DNA of 64,000 bases from Bdellovibrionales bacterium (GTDB lineage: Bacteria > Bdellovibrionota > Bdellovibrionia > Bdellovibrionales > JAMPXM01): assembly GCA_016713885.1 (NCBI GenBank), contig JADJOF010000002.1, forward strand, positions 186,001 through 250,000, read 5' to 3'. This document shows positions 1-8,504 of this stretch, piece after piece (the first letter of the stretch is position 1; every line of letters begins with the position of its first letter). The notes beneath the pieces are model-generated. The model did no database searches. It worked only from the letters and a program-made list of their open reading frames with translations, and was not told where the DNA came from. The position numbers and the translations under genes were made by a program.

Positions 1-913
1 TATCAACGGCGACTTTCTCAATTTTTTGCAGACTGACTATCGCGGTCATTTTCTGACCGTGGTGACCGAGGGGATCGCTCTTGCTCAGATCCGGGCCATT
101 GTCGATGGGCACCGTGAAGTCTTTCAGGCGATGCGGGCGTTTGCTGCTCACCCCAATCGATCGGTAACCTATGTTGTTGGCAATCACGATCAGGCGATGC
201 TTTGGCCGGCGACGAGGGAGTTTTTTGACAGCGTCGTTGGTGCGGCTGTTCGCTATAAAAATATTGTTCACTTCTTTGACGGCGTTCATGTCGAGCATGG
301 GCACATGCACGAGGCCGCAAATCGCCTTGATCCGAAACGCTTTTTTTTGAAGCGAAACTTGCCTGAGCCAATTCTCAATTTGCCCTTTGGATCGCACTTC
401 TTTGTCGACTTTGTTTTGAAGATTAAAGAGAAACATCCGCATATCGACAAAGTTCGTCCGTTCAATCGGGTGTTGAAATGGGCGATGTTCAATGAGACGT
501 GGTTCACGCTGACTTCGCTTGCGAAGCTCACTGTGTACTTCATCAAGACGATGATCTCAGCAGATCCAAGACGTCATATGCCGCTCAGTCGCGTCTTGCG
601 CGTTTTGGCCGAAAGCGCTGTCTTTCCGGACTTGAGCGAGTCGGCGCGGCGCGTTCTTACTGATGAGCGTGTTCACACCGTGATTTTTGGCCACTCTCAT
701 GTCTACCAGTACCGTCAGTGGGGCGCGAACAAGGAATACTTTAATACTGGAACATGGACAGATCTCACATCGTTGGATATCCAATCGTTGGGTAAAATCA
801 CCAAGCTGACTTACGTCCTCATCGAATACCCTGAGGATGGCGGGCGCCCACGCGGGCGCTTAAAGGAGTGGCGTGGATACCATAGGATTGAAGAGGATGT
901 CGCGGTCTCCTAA
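1..913 (+). CDS. Calcineurin-like metallophosphoesterase (5' end outside window)
   Basis: The reading frame is open at base 2, so the N-terminus, including the expected first D-x-H metal motif, lies upstream of the window. Visible motifs are NGDFLNF near the start (the GDxxD-type metal motif with Asn in place of the last Asp), GNHDQ, HGHMHE and GHSHVYQ, which together make the dinuclear-metal site of calcineurin-like phosphoesterases. The order resembles UDP-2,3-diacylglucosamine hydrolase-like enzymes, but the protein is longer and has a middle segment rich in Phe, Lys and Arg, so the substrate is unknown. It overlaps the likely start of pgi by about 40 bases, suggesting translational coupling. 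The family is clear; a role in lipid A synthesis is only a guess. Confidence 0.8.
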   Translation, partial: INGDFLNFLQTDYRGHFLTVVTEGIALAQIRAIVDGHREVFQAMRAFAAHPNRSVTYVVGNHDQAMLWPATREFFDSVVGAAVRYKNIVHFFDGVHVEHGHMHEAANRLDPKRFFLKRNLPEPILNLPFGSHFFVDFVLKIKEKHPHIDKVRPFNRVLKWAMFNETWFTLTSLAKLTVYFIKTMISADPRRHMPLSRVLRVLAESAVFPDLSESARRVLTDERVHTVIFGHSHVYQYRQWGANKEYFNTGTWTDLTSLDIQSLGKITKLTYVLIEYPEDGGRPRGRLKEWRGYHRIEEDVAVS

Positions 914-2166
914 AGCACTCAACTTTCAGCTGTCGATCGATGATGAGACAATGGCGTCGCCGGTCTATGCCGAAGCCAAGCAGGCTGCGGCTCGTGCGCT
1001 GGATAGCGTTATGGCGCGAACAGATCTTGGATTTACGAAACTGCCGTTTCGCGAAAGTTTGCTGGCAGCAGTTGAGTACCGAGCTCGTGAGATCGCTCGC
1101 TCCAGTACCCACATGGTGGTGCTTGGAATGGGAGGATCGAGCCTTGGCGGTCGTGCGCTTCTCGGGGCGGTGCCGTACGCTCCGGGGCGAGGTACGGTTA
1201 CCTTTATCGACAATATCGACTGTGATCGGTTCTGGGTTTGGTTGAAGGCGCAGACCGATCTTTCGATGATCCACTGGGTGATCGTGTCAAAGAGCGGCAA
1301 TACCATGGAAACATTGGCGATGGCCGACTTGGTTGATCAGCATTTGCGGGTGACAGGGCATCGGCGCCTGGGGTCAGTGTCGACAGCCGTATCGGAATTG
1401 AAAGACAATCCACTGACCGCATGGGCGCGCAAGGAATCAGTGCCCGTACTCGAAATTCCAATTGATGTTGGTGGGCGGTTCTCCGTGCTTTCCGCGGTCG
1501 GTTTGTTGCCGGCGGTGTTCTCTGGTTTGCGTTTAGAGCGGATGATGGTGGGCGCAAAATATGGACTGGAGAGTCGGGAGATCGTGATCGGCTTGACGGC
1601 GCAGGCGATGATGTCGCTTGAGCGTGAAGAGTGGATCACGATGCTCTGGTCGTATGCGGATGGGCTTCGCGAGTTTGGTCTTTGGTGGCAACAGCTTTGG
1701 GCTGAAAGTTTAGCGAAGAAAGTCGGTCGCAATGGTGCGGCGGCTCGCCGGGCCAGTACGCCGATTGCGGCTCAAGGAGCGAATGATCAGCATTCTCTTC
1801 TGCAGCAAGTGATCGAAGGCGCCCGCGACAAGTTTTTTGTTCTTTCAGAGAGTCGAGGCCTCAGAAGAGTCAGGACCGAAAATCGAAAAGAGTCTGTTTC
1901 GTGGGCAGGAATTTATGAATGGGCACGGGATTGGCGATTTGTTGCGGGTTGAGTGTGAGTCGACCATCGAGGCCGTTCGTCGTTCCGGAGTGAGGGCTAC
2001 GGCACTGACGCTACCGGCCTTGGATGAAGCCACGATGTCGAGCTTATTTATGATTTGGGAGCTTGTGGTGGCTTCGCTCGGTGAGGTCTTGGACATTGAC
2101 GCTTTCAATCAGCCCGGAGTTGAGCTTGGCAAAGTGATTGCCAGAGAACGATTAGCCGGAAAATAG
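873..2166 (+). CDS. pgi: Glucose-6-phosphate isomerase, frameshifted near 1833-1846
   Basis: Interconverts glucose-6-phosphate and fructose-6-phosphate in glycolysis and gluconeogenesis. The first part shows the SIS sugar-binding motif SKSGNTMETL and the family stretch GGRFSVLSAVGLLPA. The frame then breaks at a run of six T (1833-1838): the original frame continues to a stop at 1952, while homology continues in the next frame (FFQRVEASEESG to the end at 2166). Reading one T fewer gives a continuous protein of about 430 residues, in the range of short bacterial Pgi proteins. The GTG at 873 has AAAGGAG four bases upstream; ATG at 897 is possible but has no properly spaced ribosome site. Probably a sequencing indel, because the sequence after the break is fully family-like. 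Confidence 0.85.
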
Positions 2167-2330
2167 AGAGCTGAGTGAGGCAGGGACCGTCTCAAATTCG
2201 TTCTGCGACCAATTCGAGATGGATTGCGGTTGCTGGACTAACGGCGAGCTATCGTAAATATGGTCCGAAACGACACCAGTTCTTACAGCTGTGCTTGTTC
2301 ATTCTTAACGTGATCCCTATGATGAAGAGG

Positions 2331-3314
2331 ATGTCTTCGTCTAATGATTCAAAAAATAAACCACTTCGCGACGATGAGTCGGTCACCAATGTTGATCTGC
2401 CGGATGAATCCGAGAAGACGGTGATCTCCGCTGGCGGCACCATGAGCCGCAAAATTGCGGCTGCTGGAAAAACACCTCCTTCGATCATGATGCTTGAGGG
2501 CCCGGCGGGCTACGTTGGTAAGCAGTGGCCAATTGAGAAAAGTGAGATGATCATTGGACGTTCGATGACGTCGCAGGTTTTTGTCGATGATAAGTCGGTT
2601 TCTCGCTCGCACGCGAAAATTGTGCTCCGTGATGATGACGTTTTTGTGATGGATCTTGAGAGTTCCAATAAGACAGTTGTGAATCATGAGCCGCTTTCGC
2701 CGATGATTCCGATGAAGCTCAAGGACAATGACACAGTTAAAACGGGCAATGTGCTTTTTAAGTTCCGCGAGCGCGGCAGTCTTGAAGCGCATGCTCTTGA
2801 GCAGCTGCAGGAGAAGTCTGAGCGCGATCCGCTCACGGGCGCCTATAACAAAGGCGCTCTTCTTCAGCGAGGCCAGGAATCTTTCAAGCGCGCAAAGCTT
2901 TTGAAGGTTCCGATTTCGATCGCCGTTTTCGATATCGATTTCTTTAAAAAGATCAATGATAACCCGGTGCTTGGCCACCCCGGTGGCGACTATGTTCTCA
3001 AAGAACTGGTCCGGGTTATCTCAACCAAGCTCATACGCGCCGACGACTTCCTTGCTCGCTTCGGAGGAGAAGAGTTTGTCGTGATCCTCTTTGGTTCGAA
3101 TTTACAGCAAGCGGCTGAGATCGGTGAGCGTCTTCGCACCACCGTGGAGTCGACTCAATTTGTCTTTAACGGCCACCAGGTGCCGGTCACAATTTCAGTT
3201 GGTGTCGCGACCAAGCAGAACGAAATGTCTACGTGGGATGAGCTCTTTGCGGTTGCCGATGGCGCCGTCTACCAGTCCAAGCGCAGCGGTCGTAACCGCG
3301 TCACCACCGCTTAG
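2331..3314 (+). CDS. dgcB: FHA-GGDEF diguanylate cyclase (DgcB-like)
   Basis: Predicted cytoplasmic enzyme making c-di-GMP from two GTP. From ATG 2331 (just after GAAGAGG; 2319 and 2322 are alternative starts) it is about 327 residues. A Thr/Ser-rich N-terminal tail comes first, then an FHA phosphothreonine-binding domain at about 53-148 (GR, SRSH and N signature residues), then GGDEF at about 163-327. The active-site loop is GGEEF and an intact RxxD inhibitory site (RADD) lies five residues before it. The NDNPVLGHPGGD loop looks about two residues longer than the usual form. B. bacteriovorus DgcB, needed for prey invasion, has this architecture, and its N-terminal tail is reported to be read by its own FHA domain. 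The next gene encoding an ECF sigma factor supports orthology, though the name rests on recall. Confidence 0.85.
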   Translation: MSSSNDSKNKPLRDDESVTNVDLPDESEKTVISAGGTMSRKIAAAGKTPPSIMMLEGPAGYVGKQWPIEKSEMIIGRSMTSQVFVDDKSVSRSHAKIVLRDDDVFVMDLESSNKTVVNHEPLSPMIPMKLKDNDTVKTGNVLFKFRERGSLEAHALEQLQEKSERDPLTGAYNKGALLQRGQESFKRAKLLKVPISIAVFDIDFFKKINDNPVLGHPGGDYVLKELVRVISTKLIRADDFLARFGGEEFVVILFGSNLQQAAEIGERLRTTVESTQFVFNGHQVPVTISVGVATKQNEMSTWDELFAVADGAVYQSKRSGRNRVTTA

Positions 3315-3318
3315 ACTC

Positions 3319-3339
3319 AAAAGGTACATTGTACCTTTT
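3319..3339. terminator. Inverted repeat after the diguanylate cyclase, putative terminator
   Basis: AAAAGGTACA and TGTACCTTTT flank a single T, forming a near-perfect 21-base palindrome five bases after the stop codon. As RNA it can form an eight-pair hairpin with a five-base loop ending in four U, consistent with a weak intrinsic terminator. The strong symmetry also allows a protein-binding operator. No second copy was noticed in the window. Confidence 0.5.
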
Positions 3340-3415
3340 GGCGACTATAAGCGTTAGTTCAGGCTTGTATTAGCAGAGCTGAGGAGCAAAAGGCGCCCAG
3401 CTTTTCGACACGGTT

Positions 3416-3613
3416 TCACTTCTCTTCATAGTTCGCGCTGGCAATTCGATCGCCGTTTTTGGTGGCGAGCAATACACATCGATTCCAGATCATTGTCGAC
3501 GAATCAGACACGGTGCCGTCTCGCGGCACACGTTGTGCTCTAGTCATATCTCGAGTGCATCGCGATGGATCGCGGTCGCTCAAGGATCCCAAGATTGGCT
3601 TCACGCGCGACAC
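3416..3613 (-). CDS. Doubtful small ORF, 65 residues
   Basis: Starts with GTG, lacks a recognisable ribosome site and has no signal peptide in this frame. The C-terminal half has a protein-like composition with two Cys (SRCTRD and WNRCVL) and ends in ASANYEEK, which reads somewhat like the tail of a small secreted protein. If real, the N-terminus may be missing because of a frame error upstream. It lies opposite to both neighbours. No family is recognised, and it may be chance. Confidence 0.22.
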   Translation of the reverse strand: MSRVKPILGSLSDRDPSRCTRDMTRAQRVPRDGTVSDSSTMIWNRCVLLATKNGDRIASANYEEK

Positions 3614-3629
3614 CAGAGGATTTGACGAA

Positions 3630-3652
3630 GGGCGATTTTTAGAAAATCGCCC
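3630..3652. repeat. Perfect 10-bp hairpin
   Basis: GGGCGATTTT and AAAATCGCCC are separated by three bases (TAG). The stem is perfect but has no T-run after it on the plus strand. It sits about 40 bases before the sigma-factor start, so it could be a leader structure, the 3' end of a small transcript or an operator. Confidence 0.45.
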
Positions 3653-3694
3653 TGGACTTTAACCGAGTAGTGGCAAGGTCGTGTCCCAAGCACG

Positions 3695-4432
3695 GTGACC
3701 GACGGCCGGAGGAGGCGTGGTGAGCGCAAGCCTGAAAGCCTGAGGATCGAAGCTGGAAATCTGCTGCAGGCGGGGAAAGTCGCCGAGCCGGCACCAGTGT
3801 CAGACATGGAGCTTGTTGAAAAAGTGAAGCGGGGTGACCGCCAAGCTTTCTCGGAATTGGTTCGTCGCCACCAACGAGGTTTGCTGCGTTTGGTCTTGCG
3901 AATGACGCGCGAACTTCCTTTGGCGGAGGACATCGTGCAGGAAACGTTCATTAAGGCCTACGAGAAAATGGATCTGTTTGAAGGGCGCTCGAGCTTTAAG
4001 AGCTGGCTCTATCAGGTGGGCCTCAATACGGCGAAGAATCGCTTTCGCAGCCGTTCGCACGAAGAGTTCACGACTGATCTTCCGCAAGGGGGCGTGGAGT
4101 CAGGCATTGAACGTTCGATGCAAAAGGGCGACGTGGCCAAACGCCTGCGGACTGAGATTGATCAATTGCCTGAGCGCCAACGTGTGGCGATCACGCTCCG
4201 GGTGTTCGAAGATCTGAGCTTCAAAGAGATCGCTCAGATCATGAATTGCCCTTACGACACGGCGAAAGCAAATTACCGTCATGCGCTGCTGAAGCTTCGC
4301 GAGACATTCGAAGCAGAACTCAGTCGTGGCGGAGAACTTGAAAATTGGAACTCACTTTTCAGCACGGATGCAGATGCCGGTTGGGACTCGAACCAATCCG
4401 CTGCGCAAGACCACCAGGAGGTAGAGCTGTGA
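3695..4432 (+). CDS. ECF (sigma-E type) RNA polymerase sigma factor
   Basis: About 245 residues. Sigma region 2 lies at about 50-120 (LAEDIVQETFIKAYEKM and a SFKSWLYQVGLNTAKNR-type promoter-melting segment) and region 4 at about 158-203 (LPERQRVAITLRVFEDLSF, then a helix-turn-helix with CPYDTAKANYRHAL). It should direct RNA polymerase to envelope-stress type promoters. The N-terminal 35 residues are Arg-rich and not typical, so translation may instead start at ATG 3806; neither start has a strong SD. The stop codon overlaps the next gene (GTGA), which encodes a membrane protein likely to be its anti-sigma factor. In B. bacteriovorus an ECF sigma gene also neighbours dgcB (recall). Confidence 0.9.
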   Translation: MTDGRRRRGERKPESLRIEAGNLLQAGKVAEPAPVSDMELVEKVKRGDRQAFSELVRRHQRGLLRLVLRMTRELPLAEDIVQETFIKAYEKMDLFEGRSSFKSWLYQVGLNTAKNRFRSRSHEEFTTDLPQGGVESGIERSMQKGDVAKRLRTEIDQLPERQRVAITLRVFEDLSFKEIAQIMNCPYDTAKANYRHALLKLRETFEAELSRGGELENWNSLFSTDADAGWDSNQSAAQDHQEVEL

Positions 4433-5070
4433 ATTTGGAAAAAGACGTTAGACAGTGGCGACCCGGTTATCTCAGTGACGATGTTCGTCTTGATTTTGTG
4501 GAGAGCGAATTTGATGGAGAATTTGAAAACGATTTGAAGGCGTTGCTCAGTCGTTCAGCGGAAGATGCAAAGGAAGTTGAAACGCTTCGCCAAACAAAGG
4601 AGGCGTTGCGTGCGAGCGATGACGTGCCGATGCCTGAGAGTGGTGTTTATTTTGATGCGCTCGAGGCGCGTATCATGGGCGCTCTCAATGAGGCGATCGA
4701 AGCGGGCGAGGTAAAGGATCGCAAAAGAAGTTTATTCTTTGTGCCAACACCTCGGTTTATGACCCCAGTGCGCGGTTGGCGTGCACAGGCCGGGCACTTC
4801 TTGGTCTTTGGAGGCCTTGCGGTGTTGCTGATTGGCAAATGGTTGCTCTCCGGTGAGGGCACGACGCATGGTCAGTACCAGGCGCGTGAGGTGACCTCGA
4901 CCTGGACGGAAGAGGTGGGAGCTGTCAGAAAGGCGGCGCCACAAGTTTTAGCCACAACGGTGATTGGATTTGAATCTCCAGACGACATTGCTTTTGATTT
5001 GGCCGCGCGGGCCATAGCGCAGCGAATCGTGGCTCAGCACGAGCTGTCTGACGCTCTAGGAGAAGATTGA
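4429..5070 (+). CDS. Single-pass membrane protein, putative anti-sigma factor
   Basis: Starts at GTG 4429, overlapping the sigma-factor stop, with AGGAGG eight bases upstream. The protein has 213 residues: an acidic cytoplasmic N-terminal half (about 1-115), one transmembrane helix at about 121-141 (GHFLVFGGLAVLLIGKWLL) and a roughly 70-residue periplasmic tail. The layout and coupling match membrane anti-sigma factors of the RseA type. No zinc-binding HxxxCxxC anti-sigma motif is visible, so assignment rests on context and topology. Confidence 0.65.
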   Translation: MNLEKDVRQWRPGYLSDDVRLDFVESEFDGEFENDLKALLSRSAEDAKEVETLRQTKEALRASDDVPMPESGVYFDALEARIMGALNEAIEAGEVKDRKRSLFFVPTPRFMTPVRGWRAQAGHFLVFGGLAVLLIGKWLLSGEGTTHGQYQAREVTSTWTEEVGAVRKAAPQVLATTVIGFESPDDIAFDLAARAIAQRIVAQHELSDALGED

Positions 5071-5112
5071 TTCGGTTGATTGGTTGAAAGGGGCCCCCTA
5101 TCATAGAAAGGA

Positions 5113-5592
5113 ATGAGACGTTGCGTTTCCTTCTTTGTGATAGCGGGCTTTGTGCTGAGCGTGTTTAGCGCACAACAGACCGCACAAGCGGCAAATGAGC
5201 AGAATCTTGTCGATCGTGAAAAGCGTCGGTTGGAGGAGTTGTTCATTTGGAAAATGTCGGAGGAGCTCAAGCTTCCGGTCGAAGTTGAGAGTTCTTTTGC
5301 CGAGACCATTCGAACTTTGAATCGAGAGAAGAGCAAATCGCTGGCGGATATTGAGTCTGCGCTGCTCGCGATCGATCAAGCCAAAACAAAGACAGAGTCT
5401 GAAAAAGCTGTGAAGCGCTATGAAAAAGCGATTCGTAAGTTTGGTGACGTGCCGATCCGGGAAGTGAGTCGTCTGCGAAAAGTGCTGGGTTCTGAGCGGC
5501 TCAGTCGTTATCTCGTCAGCAAGTCGCAAATGGCCGAGAAGCTCAAGGCCATGGCGCAGGGCTCGGCCCAGCCGCGATCAGAATCTCATTGA
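5113..5592 (+). CDS. Periplasmic helical protein, possible stress accessory protein
   Basis: The first 27 residues form a signal peptide ending AQQTAQAA. The mature part (about 130 residues) is charged and helix-rich with heptad-like KxxE patterns, resembling the general build of Spy/CpxP-type or metal-sensor-associated periplasmic proteins, but no family motif is certain. It follows the sigma/anti-sigma pair by 42 bases, so it may take part in sensing or in the stress response. Its last seven bases overlap the end of the convergent aminopeptidase gene. Confidence 0.55.
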   Translation: MRRCVSFFVIAGFVLSVFSAQQTAQAANEQNLVDREKRRLEELFIWKMSEELKLPVEVESSFAETIRTLNREKSKSLADIESALLAIDQAKTKTESEKAVKRYEKAIRKFGDVPIREVSRLRKVLGSERLSRYLVSKSQMAEKLKAMAQGSAQPRSESH

Positions 5593-6677
5593 GCAAACTC
5601 TTTGAGGGCGACTTCTGGGTCTTTGGCGCTCTCAAGAGACTTTGCAAATTCAATGAAGCGCGAAGGGTTCTTATCAAGTTTGGCGTAGGCGCGGTCAAAA
5701 TCGCCGAGATCATGAAAATACAGGCGCCAGAGCAAGAGTCGCGCGTTGTTTAATTTGTCGGGCGCGAGCTCCTCAGAAAGTCGCTCGCGGTACTTTTCGT
5801 TGGTTAGTTTTGGTGCGACCTCGTTTTTGAAGTGATCGAAAATCAATTTGAATTGAATGGTTCGGTTTTCGTCAAATGCATGGGACTGGTCGCGATCTTC
5901 GGGGCTGTTTTTTTCGTACCACATTTTCAACGTTTCAATTTCTTTTGAGATGAAATCAGTGAAGAGCCGCTCATCTTCAGACTCGCTTTTGGCGAGCTTG
6001 AGCGTTTCACTGGATGGACCCTCGCGTTTTAAGAAGAAGAGTTCGGCACCGATATTTCCAATGAACGTTGCGAGCCTCTCGTTAAAATCGGCATTGCTTT
6101 TGATATACAATGTCGCGTGTACGGCTTCGTGGATAATCGTGTTGGCGAGGTCGTAGTCGGTATAGCGAAGCATACTGGAGAGTATCGGATCGCGAAACCA
6201 TCCCAGCGTTGAGTACGCTGAAACACCGCGGACTACGACATCGAGGTTCTCTTTTCTGAGCGATTCGGCCTCTTCTTTGGCGTCGTCGGGGTTGAAGTAG
6301 CCCTTATAGGGAACGCTGCCGACAAAAGGGAACCACCATTCGAAGTGTTCAAGACGATTTTTGGGCGCGGCGCTGACGACGTAGCTAACGTGTGAGCGTC
6401 CGAGTTCAACATAGCTTTCATAGTTCTGTGTTTTCTTTAGCCCGAGCTCAGTTTCGGCAAAGAGTTTGGCATCCCGCGCGAGGAGGAGTTTGGTGCGAAC
6501 GGCATCGGCGAGTTCGGGCTTGGCCAAAACTTTTTCAAGAGGCTCGCGAGAGTTGAGCAGTCCCACTTGGGACCACGCGCTTTTAACGAGATAGGGAGCC
6601 TGGCAAGCCGAACAGAGTGTCAGGATTGCGATGCAGGCAAAGTGGCGAAGCCCGAAGCGACGTATTAGAACATCCAC
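5586..6677 (-). CDS. Predicted zinc aminopeptidase, lipoprotein
   Basis: The HEAVHAT motif (HExxH) followed by NERLATFIGNIGAELFF gives the zinc ligands and downstream Glu of the putative aminopeptidase family (COG4324 type). The N-terminus has a hydrophobic segment (FACIAILTLCSAC) with a possible, not fully canonical, lipid-attachment Cys, so the enzyme is probably periplasmic and membrane-anchored. Start chosen at GTG 6677, which overlaps the end of the upstream barrel gene; the longer frame to 6743 runs into that gene and is unlikely. Length of about 363 residues fits the family. It is last in a minus-strand group with a barrel and a TonB-like protein. Substrate unknown. Confidence 0.8.
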   Translation of the reverse strand: MDVLIRRFGLRHFACIAILTLCSACQAPYLVKSAWSQVGLLNSREPLEKVLAKPELADAVRTKLLLARDAKLFAETELGLKKTQNYESYVELGRSHVSYVVSAAPKNRLEHFEWWFPFVGSVPYKGYFNPDDAKEEAESLRKENLDVVVRGVSAYSTLGWFRDPILSSMLRYTDYDLANTIIHEAVHATLYIKSNADFNERLATFIGNIGAELFFLKREGPSSETLKLAKSESEDERLFTDFISKEIETLKMWYEKNSPEDRDQSHAFDENRTIQFKLIFDHFKNEVAPKLTNEKYRERLSEELAPDKLNNARLLLWRLYFHDLGDFDRAYAKLDKNPSRFIEFAKSLESAKDPEVALKEFAQ

Positions 6678-7251
6678 GAAAGGCCGGCCTTGCCGGAATA
6701 GTCGACGGTGACCGGCTGTTCGTTGACGGGGCGGCTTGTCCACGCTTCGGCGCCGACTTTGAGCGACCAGTTTTTAGAGAGAATCAGCTTAAAGCCAATT
6801 CCACCGCTCGGAACAAGAGCTGGGCTGTCTTTGATTTCAGTCGCAGGATACGGACCGCCAGCATCGCGGTATTGATCGAGAATGCGCTTTTCGAAGATGT
6901 AGACGACGCCGAGCTTTACGTAGGGACGAATCGTTGCCTCGCGCTCGCCGATGGTGAGGATGAAATCAAGTCCCGCGGTTTTGTAGTACATTGTCGTGTT
7001 GTGCCCGGTGACGGAGGTCTCTCAATGACTCTTCGGCTGGTGCCATCGGTGTAGCTCAACTCAACAGCCGAACTTTCGTCAAAGTAGTAGGCAAGAGAGC
7101 CGGTCAGCGATTGCGATTCGTCGAAAGCGTCGCGATCGATGTTTGAGCGTTTGTAACTTCCGGACACGCCGACCTCAACAAATCCGGCCTGCGCGAGTTG
7201 CGGAGAGATCAAAGCAAGTAAAACGAGAAGGAGGGCATAGAGCTTTGCCAT
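6665..7251 (-). CDS. Outer-membrane beta-barrel protein, frameshifted near 7013-7025
   Basis: The N-terminal part has a clear signal peptide (LLLVLLALISPQLAQAG) followed by short alternating strands (VEVGVSGSYKRS, LTGSLAYYFDESSAVELSYTDG). The matching C-terminal half lies in another frame, with further strands (LGVVYIFEKR, GGIGFKLILSKNWSLKVGAE) ending in aromatic Phe, the usual terminal signature of outer-membrane proteins. Joining them at about 7013-7025 gives about 195 residues, like small OmpW/OmpA-type barrels. It sits between the TonB-like gene and the aminopeptidase. Function unknown. Confidence 0.7.
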
Positions 7252-7311
7252 TGATTCATTCTAAACTGTTCTTGAGAGCTGGCCGCGTCCAGAAACGAGG
7301 CAGGTCTGGAT

Positions 7312-8334
7312 CTACTGTGTGTCGCTGTCGTCGGCATCGGCCGAACGTCGAGCTGAGCGGCTGCCGCCGGGAATCTGGTCGACGTGGAAAGAATAGAACA
7401 GGCGAACGGTCCCGTCCTCTTTTACCATCTCGCGTGGAGGGTGAGGAATGCGCTTGGCTTCCCGAAAGGCCAGGACCGGGGCGGCGTCGATGGATTGTGC
7501 GCCTGACTCGTTATGGATGATGGCCCGAATAAAGTCGCCTTGGCGGTCCAATACGATTTCAATTTTCGTTGTGAAGGAACGTGCCGACGGCGGGAACCGG
7601 CCGCTATAGAGAGTGGCTTTCACGTACTTCACCCAGCGGTGGCGAATCTGCTCTTCGATGCGCGAGTAAAATGAATAGTAGCGAAAGCGATCGGTGTTGA
7701 GCGCCGTGAAGTTGCCGATCTCAATGTCGGGCGGTAGCTGCTCGCCGTTGGTGGACATTCCGGTTTGTCGAGGGTCAAACGGCAGTGCGAGTTCTCGCGA
7801 ATCACCAAGCTCTTCTTCTTTTTCTCGTTTATCCTTATCGAGACCAAAAGCAATATCGCCGGCGGCGCCCGCGAGCGGTGATTCTGGTTTCACATGGAGT
7901 GCGCCCCGGCGGCGTGGAGACGGCATCAGATCGGGTTGTTCGCTTGGAGTCTGACCGCGACGGTTCTCGGTCATGCCGCTGGCCGCCGCCTTTGTTTCCT
8001 TGAGTACCGTCTGTTCATCCTCGGAAAGAAAACGGCGCTTCACCGGTGAGTTCGCGGCGAGGGCATCTCTGGCAATCTCGGTCTTGCGGACGATCTGATT
8101 CTCAGGAGTGACCCAGTTCTTTTGATCGATGACGGATGGTTCAATCCATTCGATCAGGGTGACAGGGCGGGGCGGTGCCGCTTCGTCCAAGAGGGTCCAA
8201 GAGAGCCACGAAAAGCCGACGTGCAAGAGAACGCTCGCGAGAATCGCAAGAACCACACGCCCGAGTCGAACGAGAGACTCGTTTGAGTGCGGCTGGCGGG
8301 GTTTGTCTATCGCGGCGGGCTTCGGGTCCTGCAT
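7312..8334 (-). CDS. TonB-like periplasm-spanning protein
   Basis: About 340 residues from the ATG at 8334. One N-terminal membrane helix (VVLAILASVLLHVGFSWLSW) is followed by a long low-complexity charged linker. The C-terminal domain (about 220-320) has the TonB/TolA-type pattern: RHRWVKY, KIEIVLDRQGDF, AREAKRIPHPP-like segment and FYSFHV. Proteins of this form transmit energy or force from an ExbBD-type motor to outer-membrane partners. No ExbBD pair is adjacent; the nearest is in the gliding cluster. It heads a minus-strand group with an outer-membrane barrel, a possible partner. Confidence 0.7.
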   Translation of the reverse strand: MQDPKPAAIDKPRQPHSNESLVRLGRVVLAILASVLLHVGFSWLSWTLLDEAAPPRPVTLIEWIEPSVIDQKNWVTPENQIVRKTEIARDALAANSPVKRRFLSEDEQTVLKETKAAASGMTENRRGQTPSEQPDLMPSPRRRGALHVKPESPLAGAAGDIAFGLDKDKREKEEELGDSRELALPFDPRQTGMSTNGEQLPPDIEIGNFTALNTDRFRYYSFYSRIEEQIRHRWVKYVKATLYSGRFPPSARSFTTKIEIVLDRQGDFIRAIIHNESGAQSIDAAPVLAFREAKRIPHPPREMVKEDGTVRLFYSFHVDQIPGGSRSARRSADADDSDTQ

Positions 8335-8504
8335 GTTTCCGTCTGTTTCCTTGGAGCTTGAAAGCTCCCTCCATAAGCCATCGAAACTGCGATGGATTCT
8401 CATTACGATACATCGGTTCTGGACGCCTGTCGAGATGCCCGCGGAATGACTCAAGTTAGGACGCTTTTCGGCCGAAAAGAAGACATGGGTAGGGGGGATT
8501 TTTC

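Larger units (their letters stand above)
3340..3694. other. Intergenic stretch between dgcB and the ECF sigma gene
   Basis: About 355 bases with no convincing gene. It holds a hairpin (listed separately), a weak minus-strand reading frame (listed separately) and a weak plus-strand frame without a ribosome site. The promoter of the sigma-factor gene should lie here, but no clear -35/-10 pair was recognised. Confidence 0.6.

Noticed and set aside
3459..3662. 67-codon plus-strand ORF between dgcB and the sigma gene
   Set aside because: TTG start without SD, composition not protein-like, and it ends inside a hairpin.
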